From positions 37,566 through 82,287 of the forward strand of contig DJWY01000006.1 of NCBI GenBank assembly GCA_002448305.1: a stretch of 44,722 nt of DNA, written 5' to 3'. Every line of letters begins with the position of its first letter. Position 1 is the first letter of the stretch. The stretch comes from Selenomonadales bacterium UBA7018 (GTDB taxonomy: Bacteria; Bacillota; Negativicutes; Selenomonadales; Selenomonadaceae). The notes under the pieces are model-generated. The model was not told the origin of the DNA and ran no database searches. It saw only the letters and a program-made list of their open reading frames with translations. This document shows positions 24,568 through 32,251 of this stretch, piece after piece. A program made the position numbers and the translations under genes.

Positions 24568-25344
24568 TCGTAATTTCTTTAGTGGAAAAATAATTTCGTC
24601 CCCGTTTGCATTCGTGAATGTATCAGCCGCGACGTTGAAGACTTCGCCCAAAGTCTGCGCGGTCAGAATTTTTTTCGGCTCTCCCGCCGCGTAAATCTTC
24701 TTGTCCTTGATAATTAAAACTTCGTCGCTATAAATGCGGGCGTGGTTTATGTCGTGCAGAACCATTATAATTGTCGTGGAAAATTTCCGGTTCACGTCGG
24801 CGATTATGTCCATGACTTCGAGTTGGTGCGCAATGTCAAGATAAGTCGTCGGCTCGTCGAGCAGTAAAATTTTCGGACGTTGCGCCAAAGTCATTGCAAG
24901 CCAAGCGCGTTGCCTTTCGCCGCCCGATAAACTCGCTACTTGCCGATTTTCAAACTCAGTCAGCTTTGTTAGGACGAGCGCATTTTTTATCGCTTCTGAA
25001 TCCTCTTGAGACTCGCCGCCGAAAAATTTTCTATGTGGAAAGCGTCCGAACGAAACTAATTGGCGAACAGTCGTATCTTGTGGCGCGTCGCGTTCCTGCG
25101 GAAGTATCGCCATAACTTTTGACAAATTATTTCTGCCGACTTCGCGAATATTTTTCCCGTCGATTGTCACGACGCCCGAAAATTTCTCATTGAGCAAGCA
25201 AAGAACTTTAAGCAACGTTGATTTGCCCGCGCCGTTGGGACCAATTATCGCGGTGCGCTTGCCTGAATAAAATTTGTAGCTTACGTCCTGCAGAATATTT
25301 TTCCCGCCGATTGTCACAGAAATATTTTCCGCCGCTAAGTTCAA
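24562..25344 (-). CDS. ABC transporter ATP-binding protein, FecE/FhuC type (iron-siderophore or B12)
   Basis: The 260 residues include the Walker A GPNGAGKST, the Q-loop (ILPQERD), the signature LSGGERQR, Walker B ILLLDEPTTYLD and the switch histidine HDINHA. VRQLVSFGRFPHR is typical for ATPases of FecCD-type importers. The start is taken as TTG 25344 with GGAGGCG before it, which overlaps the comFC stop (TTGA). The longer in-frame ORF upstream only shadows comFC. No permease or binding protein adjoins it, so it is an orphan ATPase here. Its stop codon TAG lies within repeat copy D. Confidence 0.85.
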   Translation of the reverse strand: MNLAAENISVTIGGKNILQDVSYKFYSGKRTAIIGPNGAGKSTLLKVLCLLNEKFSGVVTIDGKNIREVGRNNLSKVMAILPQERDAPQDTTVRQLVSFGRFPHRKFFGGESQEDSEAIKNALVLTKLTEFENRQVASLSGGERQRAWLAMTLAQRPKILLLDEPTTYLDIAHQLEVMDIIADVNRKFSTTIIMVLHDINHARIYSDEVLIIKDKKIYAAGEPKKILTAQTLGEVFNVAADTFTNANGDEIIFPLKKLRN

Positions 25345-26033
25345 GTTCTCGCCTCCAAAAGTTTTTCGCCGAAGTCGGACGCCAACGCCAATACCGAAAC
25401 TTTTTCCGCGCCCAGTGATTTTAAAACTTTTGCGCACTCGTTGACGGTCGTACCGGTTGTGAAAATGTCGTCGACGATTAAAATTTTCTGCCCGCGCAGG
25501 TCGATGGGCTCAACCGCCGCGAATACGCCTTTTAAAATTTCTTGTCGCTCCTTCTTGCCGAATTTATAAAGCTTAGGCGTCGCCACCCGCCGTATTAAAA
25601 TTTTCCGCAATGGGATATTTTTTTTGCTTAGGAAGTCCTCGAAAATTTTTTCCGTCTGATTGAAGCCGCGCTCTTTGAATCGCTCTTCGTGAAGCGGCAC
25701 CGGTACTGCAAAATTTATTCCGCTTAGCAACTTTAAAACCTCTTTATTTTCGGCTACGTCGTCAAGAATTTTTTTCAGCGCGGGCAAAACGTCAAGATTG
25801 TTATCGAACTTGAGCTTATGCAGGAGCGGTTGCAAGCCGTCGCGATATTTCGTCACGCGCAAAACTTTTTCAATCTGTGCGGGCAACTCGGTTGAACAAT
25901 CCAAGCGTAAAATTTTTTCCGCGCATTTTTCGCACAGCTGATAGCGTTCGTCGACAATTTCCTTGCAAACCGGGCAGCGCGGCGGAAATAGAAAATAAAT
26001 CACCGCCTCCCAAAGTTCGCGAATAAAATTCAT
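25341..26033 (-). CDS. comFC: ComF family phosphoribosyltransferase-like protein (ComFC)
   Basis: The 230 residues include an N-terminal four-cysteine zinc motif (CPVCKEIVDERYQLCEKC, about residues 20-37), a middle KFDNNLDVLPAL region, PVPLHEERFKERGFNQTEKI and the PRPP-binding loop ILIVDDIFTTGTTVNECA near residue 190. The family is needed for DNA uptake or later steps of transformation; its exact reaction is not established. comEC at 32248 is in the same window, but comFA is not adjacent. The start has GAGGGTGA before it. Confidence 0.9.
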   Translation of the reverse strand: MNFIRELWEAVIYFLFPPRCPVCKEIVDERYQLCEKCAEKILRLDCSTELPAQIEKVLRVTKYRDGLQPLLHKLKFDNNLDVLPALKKILDDVAENKEVLKLLSGINFAVPVPLHEERFKERGFNQTEKIFEDFLSKKNIPLRKILIRRVATPKLYKFGKKERQEILKGVFAAVEPIDLRGQKILIVDDIFTTGTTVNECAKVLKSLGAEKVSVLALASDFGEKLLEART

Positions 26034-26160
26034 CGGCTCACCCTCTGTATACAGAATTATTCGACGGCGGCTCCGAAATTTATTTGCAATGCCGCTTGCC
26101 GTGTGTTAAACTTTTTTCCATAGTATAACAAAATATTTTGAGAATTAGTAGGTGAAAACT

Positions 26161-27243
26161 TTGAAAGGGAAATTGATACTTGCAGACGGCACGACCTTTC
26201 GCGGGCAACTCTTCGGCGGCTCCAACGCCACCACTGAAGGCGAAGTCGTTTTCAACACGGGTATGACAGGCTATCAGGAAATTTTAACTGACCCTTCCTA
26301 TTGTCGGCAAATTGTCACGCTGACTTATCCTTTAATCGGCAACTACGGCACGGCAAAACAATTCAATCAGAGTCGCAAAAGTTTTGTTGGCGGGCTTGTT
26401 ATCGGCGAACTTTGTGAAAAGCCGTCAAGTTCTTCCATGCAGAAAACTTTAGCTGAATTTCTCACAGCGGAGAAAATTCCCTGCCTTTACGACGTGGACA
26501 CCCGCGCTTTGACGAAAAAAATCCGTTCAGCGGGAACTATGAAAGGCGTTATTGTCAGCGAATATACTTCGCAATCTACGATTAACGAGATGATGGCTTT
26601 GCCGATTAGAAAAAATGTCGTCGACCAGGTGACGACGCCCGTAATGTACACGCTTGACGCTAGGGAAGGTGCACTTAACGTCGTGACTATGGATTTTGGC
26701 ATTAAGAAAAATATTCTCGACGCGCTACGCAAACTCAACTGCAAAGTTACGGTTGTCCCCGCCAAAACTACTGCCGAAACGATTCTTGGACTCAATCCCG
26801 ACGGCGTCTTTTTATCAAACGGACCCGGCGACCCTAAAGACATTCCAACCGTCATTTCCGAAGTCAAGAAACTTATTGGCAAGCTCCCGATTTTCGGCAT
26901 TTGCTTAGGGCATCAAATTTTAGCGTTGGCAATGGGTGCGAACACTTTCAAATTGAAATTCGGTCATCACGGTTGCAATCAGCCCGTTAAAAATTTGGAG
27001 AACGGCAAAGTTGCAATCACGTCTCAGAACCATAATTACGCGGTCGAAGGAAAATCGCTAAAGGGCTTGCCGCTCAAAATTACTCATGTCTCGCTAAATG
27101 ATAACACGGTCGCGGGTCTTCGTCATACGTCTTTGCCGATTTCTTCTGTGCAATTCCACCCCGAAGCCGCGCCGGGTCCAAATGATACCGTCCGTTTATT
27201 CGACGAATTTATTTATAACATGAAGGCGGCTAAGAAAGTTTGA
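26161..27243 (+). CDS. carA: Carbamoyl-phosphate synthase small (glutaminase) subunit
   Basis: About 360 residues. The N-terminal domain carries LADGTTFRGQLFGG and GEVVFNTGMTGYQEILTDPSY. The C-terminal class I amidotransferase has SNGPGDP, the nucleophile in GICLGHQIL and the catalytic His-Glu in SSVQFHPEAAPGP. It hydrolyses glutamine to feed ammonia to CarB for pyrimidine and arginine synthesis. The TTG at 26161 is favoured because AGTAGGTGA precedes it at the usual distance; the alternative GTG at 26152 lies inside that SD. I see no convincing PyrR-type leader upstream, only a TATAAC-like -10 near 26133. Confidence 0.93.
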   Translation: MKGKLILADGTTFRGQLFGGSNATTEGEVVFNTGMTGYQEILTDPSYCRQIVTLTYPLIGNYGTAKQFNQSRKSFVGGLVIGELCEKPSSSSMQKTLAEFLTAEKIPCLYDVDTRALTKKIRSAGTMKGVIVSEYTSQSTINEMMALPIRKNVVDQVTTPVMYTLDAREGALNVVTMDFGIKKNILDALRKLNCKVTVVPAKTTAETILGLNPDGVFLSNGPGDPKDIPTVISEVKKLIGKLPIFGICLGHQILALAMGANTFKLKFGHHGCNQPVKNLENGKVAITSQNHNYAVEGKSLKGLPLKITHVSLNDNTVAGLRHTSLPISSVQFHPEAAPGPNDTVRLFDEFIYNMKAAKKV

Positions 27244-27254
27244 GGTTGCTAGTT

Positions 27255-28517
27255 ATGTTTAAGAAAATTTTTGCGCTAGTCGCGATTTTACTTTTTGTTA
27301 GTATTGTGCCGGCGCAAGCTAAAAATACTGACGATTACAAATTGACGGGCGTAGTTGTCCTTAGCCGTCATAATATTCGCTCTCCGCTTTCCGGTAAAAA
27401 TTCTGCTGTAGCGAAAGCTACGCCGCATAAATGGTTTGAATGGACTTCCGCGCCTAGTGAACTTTCTCTGCGCGGCGGCGAAACGGAAACAATTATGGGG
27501 CAATACTTCCGCAGGTGGCTTGTGAGTGAAAATCTTATCACTGAAAATTATATCCCTGCTGAAGGCGAAGTTCGTTTTTATGCAAATTCCAAACAGCGCA
27601 CCATTGCGACTGCGCAATTTTTTTCAAGCGGACTTTTCCCCGTCGCTAATGTTCGCGTCGAGCGCAAATTTACTTCGGACAAAATGGACCCTGTCTTCAA
27701 TCCGCAACTAACTTTAGTCAATGATGAATTTATTTCGCTTGCGTCCGCGCAGATTAATGCAATGTTCGCCGATAAAGTTCCGAGCGAAAATCTTCGCTTG
27801 CTTGAACGGGTGCTTGATTTCAAAAATTCCGAAATGGCTAAGGCGGAAGGGCTTAAACATTTTCGCGACGAGCCTATCGAAGTAATTTTCAAACTCAACG
27901 AAGAACCTGCCACTCGCGGAACTTTGAGACTTGCTTGTCAAGCCGCCGACAATTTAACCCTTCAATACTATGAGGAAGAAGATTCTGTTAAAGCCGCGTT
28001 CGGGCACAAGCTGACTTTCAGCGATTGGCAAAAAATTTCGGCTATCAAGGATTTTTATCAAGATGTACTTTTCACCGCGCCCGCTGTCGCCGTCAACGTT
28101 GCGCATCCGCTTTTGCAAGTCATAAATGATGAACTTTCGCTCGACAGAAAATTTACGTTCCTTTGCGGGCATGATTCAAATATCGGGAGCGTGTTGGCAG
28201 CTCTCGACGCTGAAAAATATTCCCTGCCGCAAGCTATCGAGGGTAAAACGCCTATCGGTTGTAAATTAGTTATAGAAAAATGGCGCGGCGCGGACGGTAT
28301 CGACTATGCCAAAACAAAATTGATTTATCAGAGCGCGGAGCAGTTGCGCAATAAAACCACGCTGACTTTAGACAATCCGCCAATGATTATCCCGATTAAA
28401 TTCAAAGGGCTTTCGCAAAATGCTGACGGCTTTTATCGCCTTGAAGATTTACAACAATGTTTCCAACAAGCAATCAATGCTTATTATGATTTGCCGGCGG
28501 AAAAAGTAGCCGCTTAA
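27255..28517 (+). CDS. Secreted histidine acid phosphatase (phytase / glucose-1-phosphatase-like)
   Basis: The 420 residues begin with a clear signal peptide (MFKKIF, hydrophobic core, cleavage expected after PAQA). The catalytic motif LSRHNIRSPLSG follows near residue 38, the branch-2 equivalent of RHGxRxP with Asn in place of Gly. The C-terminal proton donor motif HDSNIGSVLAAL lies near residue 300. It should release phosphate from organic phosphomonoesters outside the cytoplasm. The ATG at 27255 has TGAGG nine bases upstream. It sits between carA and carB with short gaps (11 and 29 bases), so it seems cotranscribed with them, which is unusual. Confidence 0.85.
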   Translation: MFKKIFALVAILLFVSIVPAQAKNTDDYKLTGVVVLSRHNIRSPLSGKNSAVAKATPHKWFEWTSAPSELSLRGGETETIMGQYFRRWLVSENLITENYIPAEGEVRFYANSKQRTIATAQFFSSGLFPVANVRVERKFTSDKMDPVFNPQLTLVNDEFISLASAQINAMFADKVPSENLRLLERVLDFKNSEMAKAEGLKHFRDEPIEVIFKLNEEPATRGTLRLACQAADNLTLQYYEEEDSVKAAFGHKLTFSDWQKISAIKDFYQDVLFTAPAVAVNVAHPLLQVINDELSLDRKFTFLCGHDSNIGSVLAALDAEKYSLPQAIEGKTPIGCKLVIEKWRGADGIDYAKTKLIYQSAEQLRNKTTLTLDNPPMIIPIKFKGLSQNADGFYRLEDLQQCFQQAINAYYDLPAEKVAA

Positions 28518-28546
28518 AATTTTACACGACAAAGGAGGCAAAAACT

Positions 28547-31500
28547 TTGCCTAAGAAAAAGAATCTCAATAAAATAATCGTCATCGGTTCCGGACCGATA
28601 ATTATAGGACAGGCGGCGGAATTCGATTATGCTGGCTCGCAAGCTTGCCGCTCGCTTAAAGAGGAGGGCTTGGAAGTCGTCCTTGTCAATTCCAATCCCG
28701 CAACGATTATGACGGACGTAAACATTGCCGACCGCGTTTATATTGAGCCGTTGACTGTCGACTTTTTGACGGCGATAATCGAGAAGGAACGCCCCGACGG
28801 ACTCCTTGCGACGCTCGGCGGGCAAGCCGGTTTAAATCTCGCCGTTCAGCTTGCCGAAAGTGGCGCGTTGGAAAAATACAACGTCGAACTTTTAGGCACG
28901 TCGATTGAAGCGATTAAAAAGGCTGAAGACCGCGAACTTTTCAAGGAACTTATGGAGCGAATTGGCGAACCTATTCCGGAATCAACAATCGTTGAAGATA
29001 TTCACAGCGCGATTGATTTTGCAAGGCAAATCGGCTACCCGCTGATTGTTCGTCCGGCTTATACGCTCGGCGGCACGGGCGGCGGCATTGCCAACAACGA
29101 AGAAGAACTTGTAGAAATTACCCTGCGCGGGCTGAAATATTCAATGATTGGGCAGGTGCTGATTGAACGCAGTATTGCCGGTTGGAAGGAAATCGAATAT
29201 GAAGTTATGCGCGACGGTAACGACACTTGCATAACAATTTGCAGCATGGAAAATTTCGACCCGGTCGGCGTTCATACGGGCGATTCAATCGTTGTCGCGC
29301 CTACGCAAACTTTGACTGACCATGAAGCGCAACTTTTGCGTTCGGCAAGCTTGAAGATTATTCGCGCACTTGAGATTGAGGGCGGTTGCAATATTCAATT
29401 CGCGCTCGACCCAATGAGCCAAAATTATTACGTTATCGAAGTTAATCCGCGTGTCAGCCGTTCCAGTGCGCTTGCGTCAAAGGCAACGGGTTATCCCATT
29501 GCGAAAGTCAGCGTCAAAATCGCAATCGGCTACACGCTTGACGAAATTGTCAACGCCGTCACGCAGAAAACTCGCGCTTGCTTTGAGCCTAGCGTTGATT
29601 ATATCGTTGTTAAATTCCCGCGCTGGCCGTTCGATAAATTTGTTTATGCTGATACGACGCTTGGGACGCAGATGAAAGCGACTGGCGAAGTTATGAGCCT
29701 TGACCGTAGTTTTGAGGGCGCGATTTTAAAAGCCGTACGCAGTCTGGAAATTGGCGTTAATCGCTTGCATATGCCCAAAATGGACGCTTGGGACGACGAG
29801 AAAATTAAAAAACGCCTCAGCCGTATTGACGACGAAAGACTTTTCCTTATCGCTGAAGCGTTGCGCAGAAATATCGCTACGCCCGAAGAAATTGCCGACA
29901 TTACCAAAATCGACCGCTGGTTTATCGACAAGATTAAAAATATTACTGATATGGAAATCCGGCTCAAGAAGGGCGAACTTAACGCTAAAACCCTGCGCGA
30001 GGCGAAACTTTTAGGGCTTGCCGATAAATCAATTTCTGAACTAACTGGCGTCGACTTAAAAGAAGTTCGGACAATGCGCAAGCAATATAAAATTCTGCCG
30101 ATTTACAAAATGGTTGACACCTGCGCGGGAGAATTTGAAGCTATGACGCCTTATTATTACTCAACTTATCGCGGCGAAGTGGACGAAGTCGAAGTTAGCG
30201 ACAAGAAAAAAATTATCGTGCTTGGCTCCGGTCCGATTCGCATTGGGCAGGGCGTTGAGTTCGATTATTGCTCCGTTCATTCCGTCTGGGCACTGCGCGA
30301 GGCGGGCATTGAGGCGATTATAATTAACAACAACCCAGAAACCGTTTCGACTGACTTTGACATTTCTGACAAACTTTATTTCGAGCCGCTCACAACTGAA
30401 GACGTTCTAAATATCGTCGACAAGGAAAAGCCCGAAGGCGTTATCGTACAATTCGGCGGGCAGACTGCGATAAATCTTGCGGCAAGTTTAGCTGAAGCCG
30501 GCGTTAAAATTTTCGGTACGAGTGTTGACGACATAGACCGCGCAGAAGACCGCGAACGCTTTGACGAAGTGTTGACCGAACTAAATATCCCGCGTCCGAA
30601 AGGAATTAGCGTCACCAATCTTGACGACGCGATAACCGGCGCGGCTAAAATCGGCTATCCCGTCATGGTTCGTCCCAGCTACGTTTTGGGCGGTCGCGCT
30701 ATGGAAATCGTCTACAATGAGGAAGAACTTCGTGATTATATGAGCCGCGCAGTTAAAGTCACGCCCGACCACCCCGTTTTAGTTGATAGATATATGCAGG
30801 GAACAGAGGTCGAAGTTGACGCGATTAGCGACGGCGTCGACGTGGTTATTCCTGGCATTATGGAGCACGTTGAGCGAGCGGGCGTTCATAGCGGCGATAG
30901 CATTGCCGTTTATCCGCCGCAAACTCTCCCGTCAAAAATTATCTATACAATTACCGACTACACGAAACGCCTTGCACTTGCGCTTCACGTCAAAGGCTTG
31001 TTGAATATTCAATACATTGTGGCGGACGGGCGCGTTTACGTTATCGAAGTCAATCCGCGTTCAAGCCGGACGGTTCCTTTCCTTAGCAAAGTCACTGATA
31101 TAAAAATGGTCAACGTAGCGACGCGGGCGGCTCTTGGCGCGACGCTCAAGAACATGGGCTATTATTCCGGACTTGTCGAGCCTAAACCTTATGTCGCGGT
31201 TAAAGCTCCGGTGTTCTCGTTCGCGAAAATGCAGGACGTTGACATTTCTCTTGGTCCCGAAATGAAATCGACCGGCGAGGTTATGGGCATTGATTATCAC
31301 TACGCCCGCGCACTTTACAAGGCGATAACCGGTGCGGGAATTGTCATTCCGAAAAACGGTTGCATTTTGTTCACGGTCGCCGATAAGGACAAGGAAGAAA
31401 TGAAACAACTTGCCAAAGCCTTTTCCGAACTGGGCTTTAAAATCGTGGCGACGGAAGGCACCGCTAAGGCTCTGCAATCAATCGGCATTGAGGCTGAAGT

Positions 31501-31774
31501 TGTTGGCAAAGTTCATCAGCGTAGCACCGATATTATTCAGATGATTAAGCTTGGCAAAATTCATATGGTCGTGAACACGCAAGCACCCGGCAAGCACGTC
31601 GCTAAAGACGGTTTCAGAATTCGTCGTGCGACAGTCGAATTGGGCGTGCCGTGCTTTACAAGTCTCGATACTGCTTGGGAAGTTATGCGCGTCTTAACGT
31701 TCATGCGCGACAGGAGATTAGTTTATTCGCTGGCGATTCAAGATTACGTCGGCGGCGGTGACGCTTTAGCATGA
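28547..31774 (+). CDS. carB: Carbamoyl-phosphate synthase large subunit
   Basis: These 1075 residues, close to the usual length, hold two homologous ATP-grasp halves (start motifs KIIVIGSGPIIIGQAAEFDYAG and KIIVLGSGPIRIGQGVEFDYC) and a C-terminal MGS-like regulatory domain (from about residue 940, ATEGTAKAL and VNTQAPGKHVAKDGFRIRR). ATP-grasp signatures EVNPRVSRSSALASKATG and EVNPRSSRTVPFLSKVTD are present in both halves. The start is TTG with AAAGGAGG eight bases before it. The stop overlaps the start of the brnT pseudogene (ATGA). Confidence 0.96.
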   Translation: MPKKKNLNKIIVIGSGPIIIGQAAEFDYAGSQACRSLKEEGLEVVLVNSNPATIMTDVNIADRVYIEPLTVDFLTAIIEKERPDGLLATLGGQAGLNLAVQLAESGALEKYNVELLGTSIEAIKKAEDRELFKELMERIGEPIPESTIVEDIHSAIDFARQIGYPLIVRPAYTLGGTGGGIANNEEELVEITLRGLKYSMIGQVLIERSIAGWKEIEYEVMRDGNDTCITICSMENFDPVGVHTGDSIVVAPTQTLTDHEAQLLRSASLKIIRALEIEGGCNIQFALDPMSQNYYVIEVNPRVSRSSALASKATGYPIAKVSVKIAIGYTLDEIVNAVTQKTRACFEPSVDYIVVKFPRWPFDKFVYADTTLGTQMKATGEVMSLDRSFEGAILKAVRSLEIGVNRLHMPKMDAWDDEKIKKRLSRIDDERLFLIAEALRRNIATPEEIADITKIDRWFIDKIKNITDMEIRLKKGELNAKTLREAKLLGLADKSISELTGVDLKEVRTMRKQYKILPIYKMVDTCAGEFEAMTPYYYSTYRGEVDEVEVSDKKKIIVLGSGPIRIGQGVEFDYCSVHSVWALREAGIEAIIINNNPETVSTDFDISDKLYFEPLTTEDVLNIVDKEKPEGVIVQFGGQTAINLAASLAEAGVKIFGTSVDDIDRAEDRERFDEVLTELNIPRPKGISVTNLDDAITGAAKIGYPVMVRPSYVLGGRAMEIVYNEEELRDYMSRAVKVTPDHPVLVDRYMQGTEVEVDAISDGVDVVIPGIMEHVERAGVHSGDSIAVYPPQTLPSKIIYTITDYTKRLALALHVKGLLNIQYIVADGRVYVIEVNPRSSRTVPFLSKVTDIKMVNVATRAALGATLKNMGYYSGLVEPKPYVAVKAPVFSFAKMQDVDISLGPEMKSTGEVMGIDYHYARALYKAITGAGIVIPKNGCILFTVADKDKEEMKQLAKAFSELGFKIVATEGTAKALQSIGIEAEVVGKVHQRSTDIIQMIKLGKIHMVVNTQAPGKHVAKDGFRIRRATVELGVPCFTSLDTAWEVMRVLTFMRDRRLVYSLAIQDYVGGGDALA

Positions 31775-32079
31775 GTGATGTAAGAAAAATTATAAACAAT
31801 CAAACCTTTGAATAGGACAGCGAAAAAGACCAAATAAATTTTCAAAAACATAGGATTCGTTTTGATGTAGCTGCTAACGTATTTAAAGATGAAAACAGGC
31901 TTGACCAATTTGACGAAGAACATTCTGACGAAGAAAACAGATACATAACTATTGGGCGTGTTAAGGAAATTCTTTTCGTTGTTTATACCGAGCGCGAAGA
32001 TGCGACAAGATTAATTTCAGCAAGAAGAGCAAATAAGGAAGAAAGGAGGGATTATTATGCTGGTTCGGAAAGTTATTGA
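31771..32079 (-). other. Opposite strand of the brnT pseudogene: no gene seen
   Basis: This interval has no supported minus-strand gene. The plus-strand content is described in the next entry. Confidence 0.5.
31771..32079 (+). pseudogene. brnT: BrnT-type ribonuclease toxin gene with one in-frame TAG
   Basis: The reading frame from ATG 31771 (overlapping the carB stop) to TGA 32079 encodes 102 codons with a single TAG at 31813-31815. The product has the complete BrnT pattern: FE-stop-DSEK, then NFQKHRIRF, FDEEHSDEENRYITIG, ILFVVYTERED and TRLISARRANKEERRDYY. The TAG stands exactly where the family has the Trp of the F-[ED]-W-D motif, so a TGG to TAG change is the simplest explanation. Everything downstream is still well conserved, so the loss is recent or the codon is sometimes read through. 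BrnT toxins are RelE-like mRNA-cleaving enzymes. Confidence 0.85.
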
Positions 32080-32251
32080 TTTAAATGCCCCGCTTAAACT
32101 GACGCCAGAACAAGAAGCAGAACTCGAAGCTTTAAAGCAAATGAGCGACGATGATATTATTTACGATGAAGATTGCCCCAAACTCACCGAAGAGCAACTG
32201 AAACGTTTCAAGCGCGTCAATCCCCGCCGCAAAGATAAAGTTGCCGGTTAA
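32057..32251 (+). CDS. Putative antitoxin partner of BrnT
   Basis: These 64 residues are rich in acidic residues, with LTPEQEAELEALKQMSDDDIIYDEDCPKLTEEQLKRF, the small N-terminal module seen in antitoxins that accompany BrnT. The DNA-binding C-terminal half of classical BrnA is missing, so self-regulation may differ. The start ATG follows AGGAGGG, which lies inside the end of brnT, and the genes overlap by 23 bases. The stop overlaps the comEC stop on the other strand. The antitoxin is intact although its toxin is interrupted. Confidence 0.7.
   Translation: MLVRKVIDLNAPLKLTPEQEAELEALKQMSDDDIIYDEDCPKLTEEQLKRFKRVNPRRKDKVAG

Noticed and set aside
24562..25437. Longer N-terminus of the ABC ATPase
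   Set aside because: The extra 31 residues overlap the conserved end of comFC in another frame; TTG 25344 has a strong SD and begins at the family's usual N-terminus.
26044..26055. TCTGTATACAGA as a LexA (SOS) box before comFC
   Set aside because: The palindrome is too short for the Gram-negative CTG-N10-CAG box and unlike the Firmicute box; probably chance.
31775..32056. A gene-free gap between carB and the antitoxin
   Set aside because: It only looks empty because of the single TAG; the frame is a conserved brnT gene.
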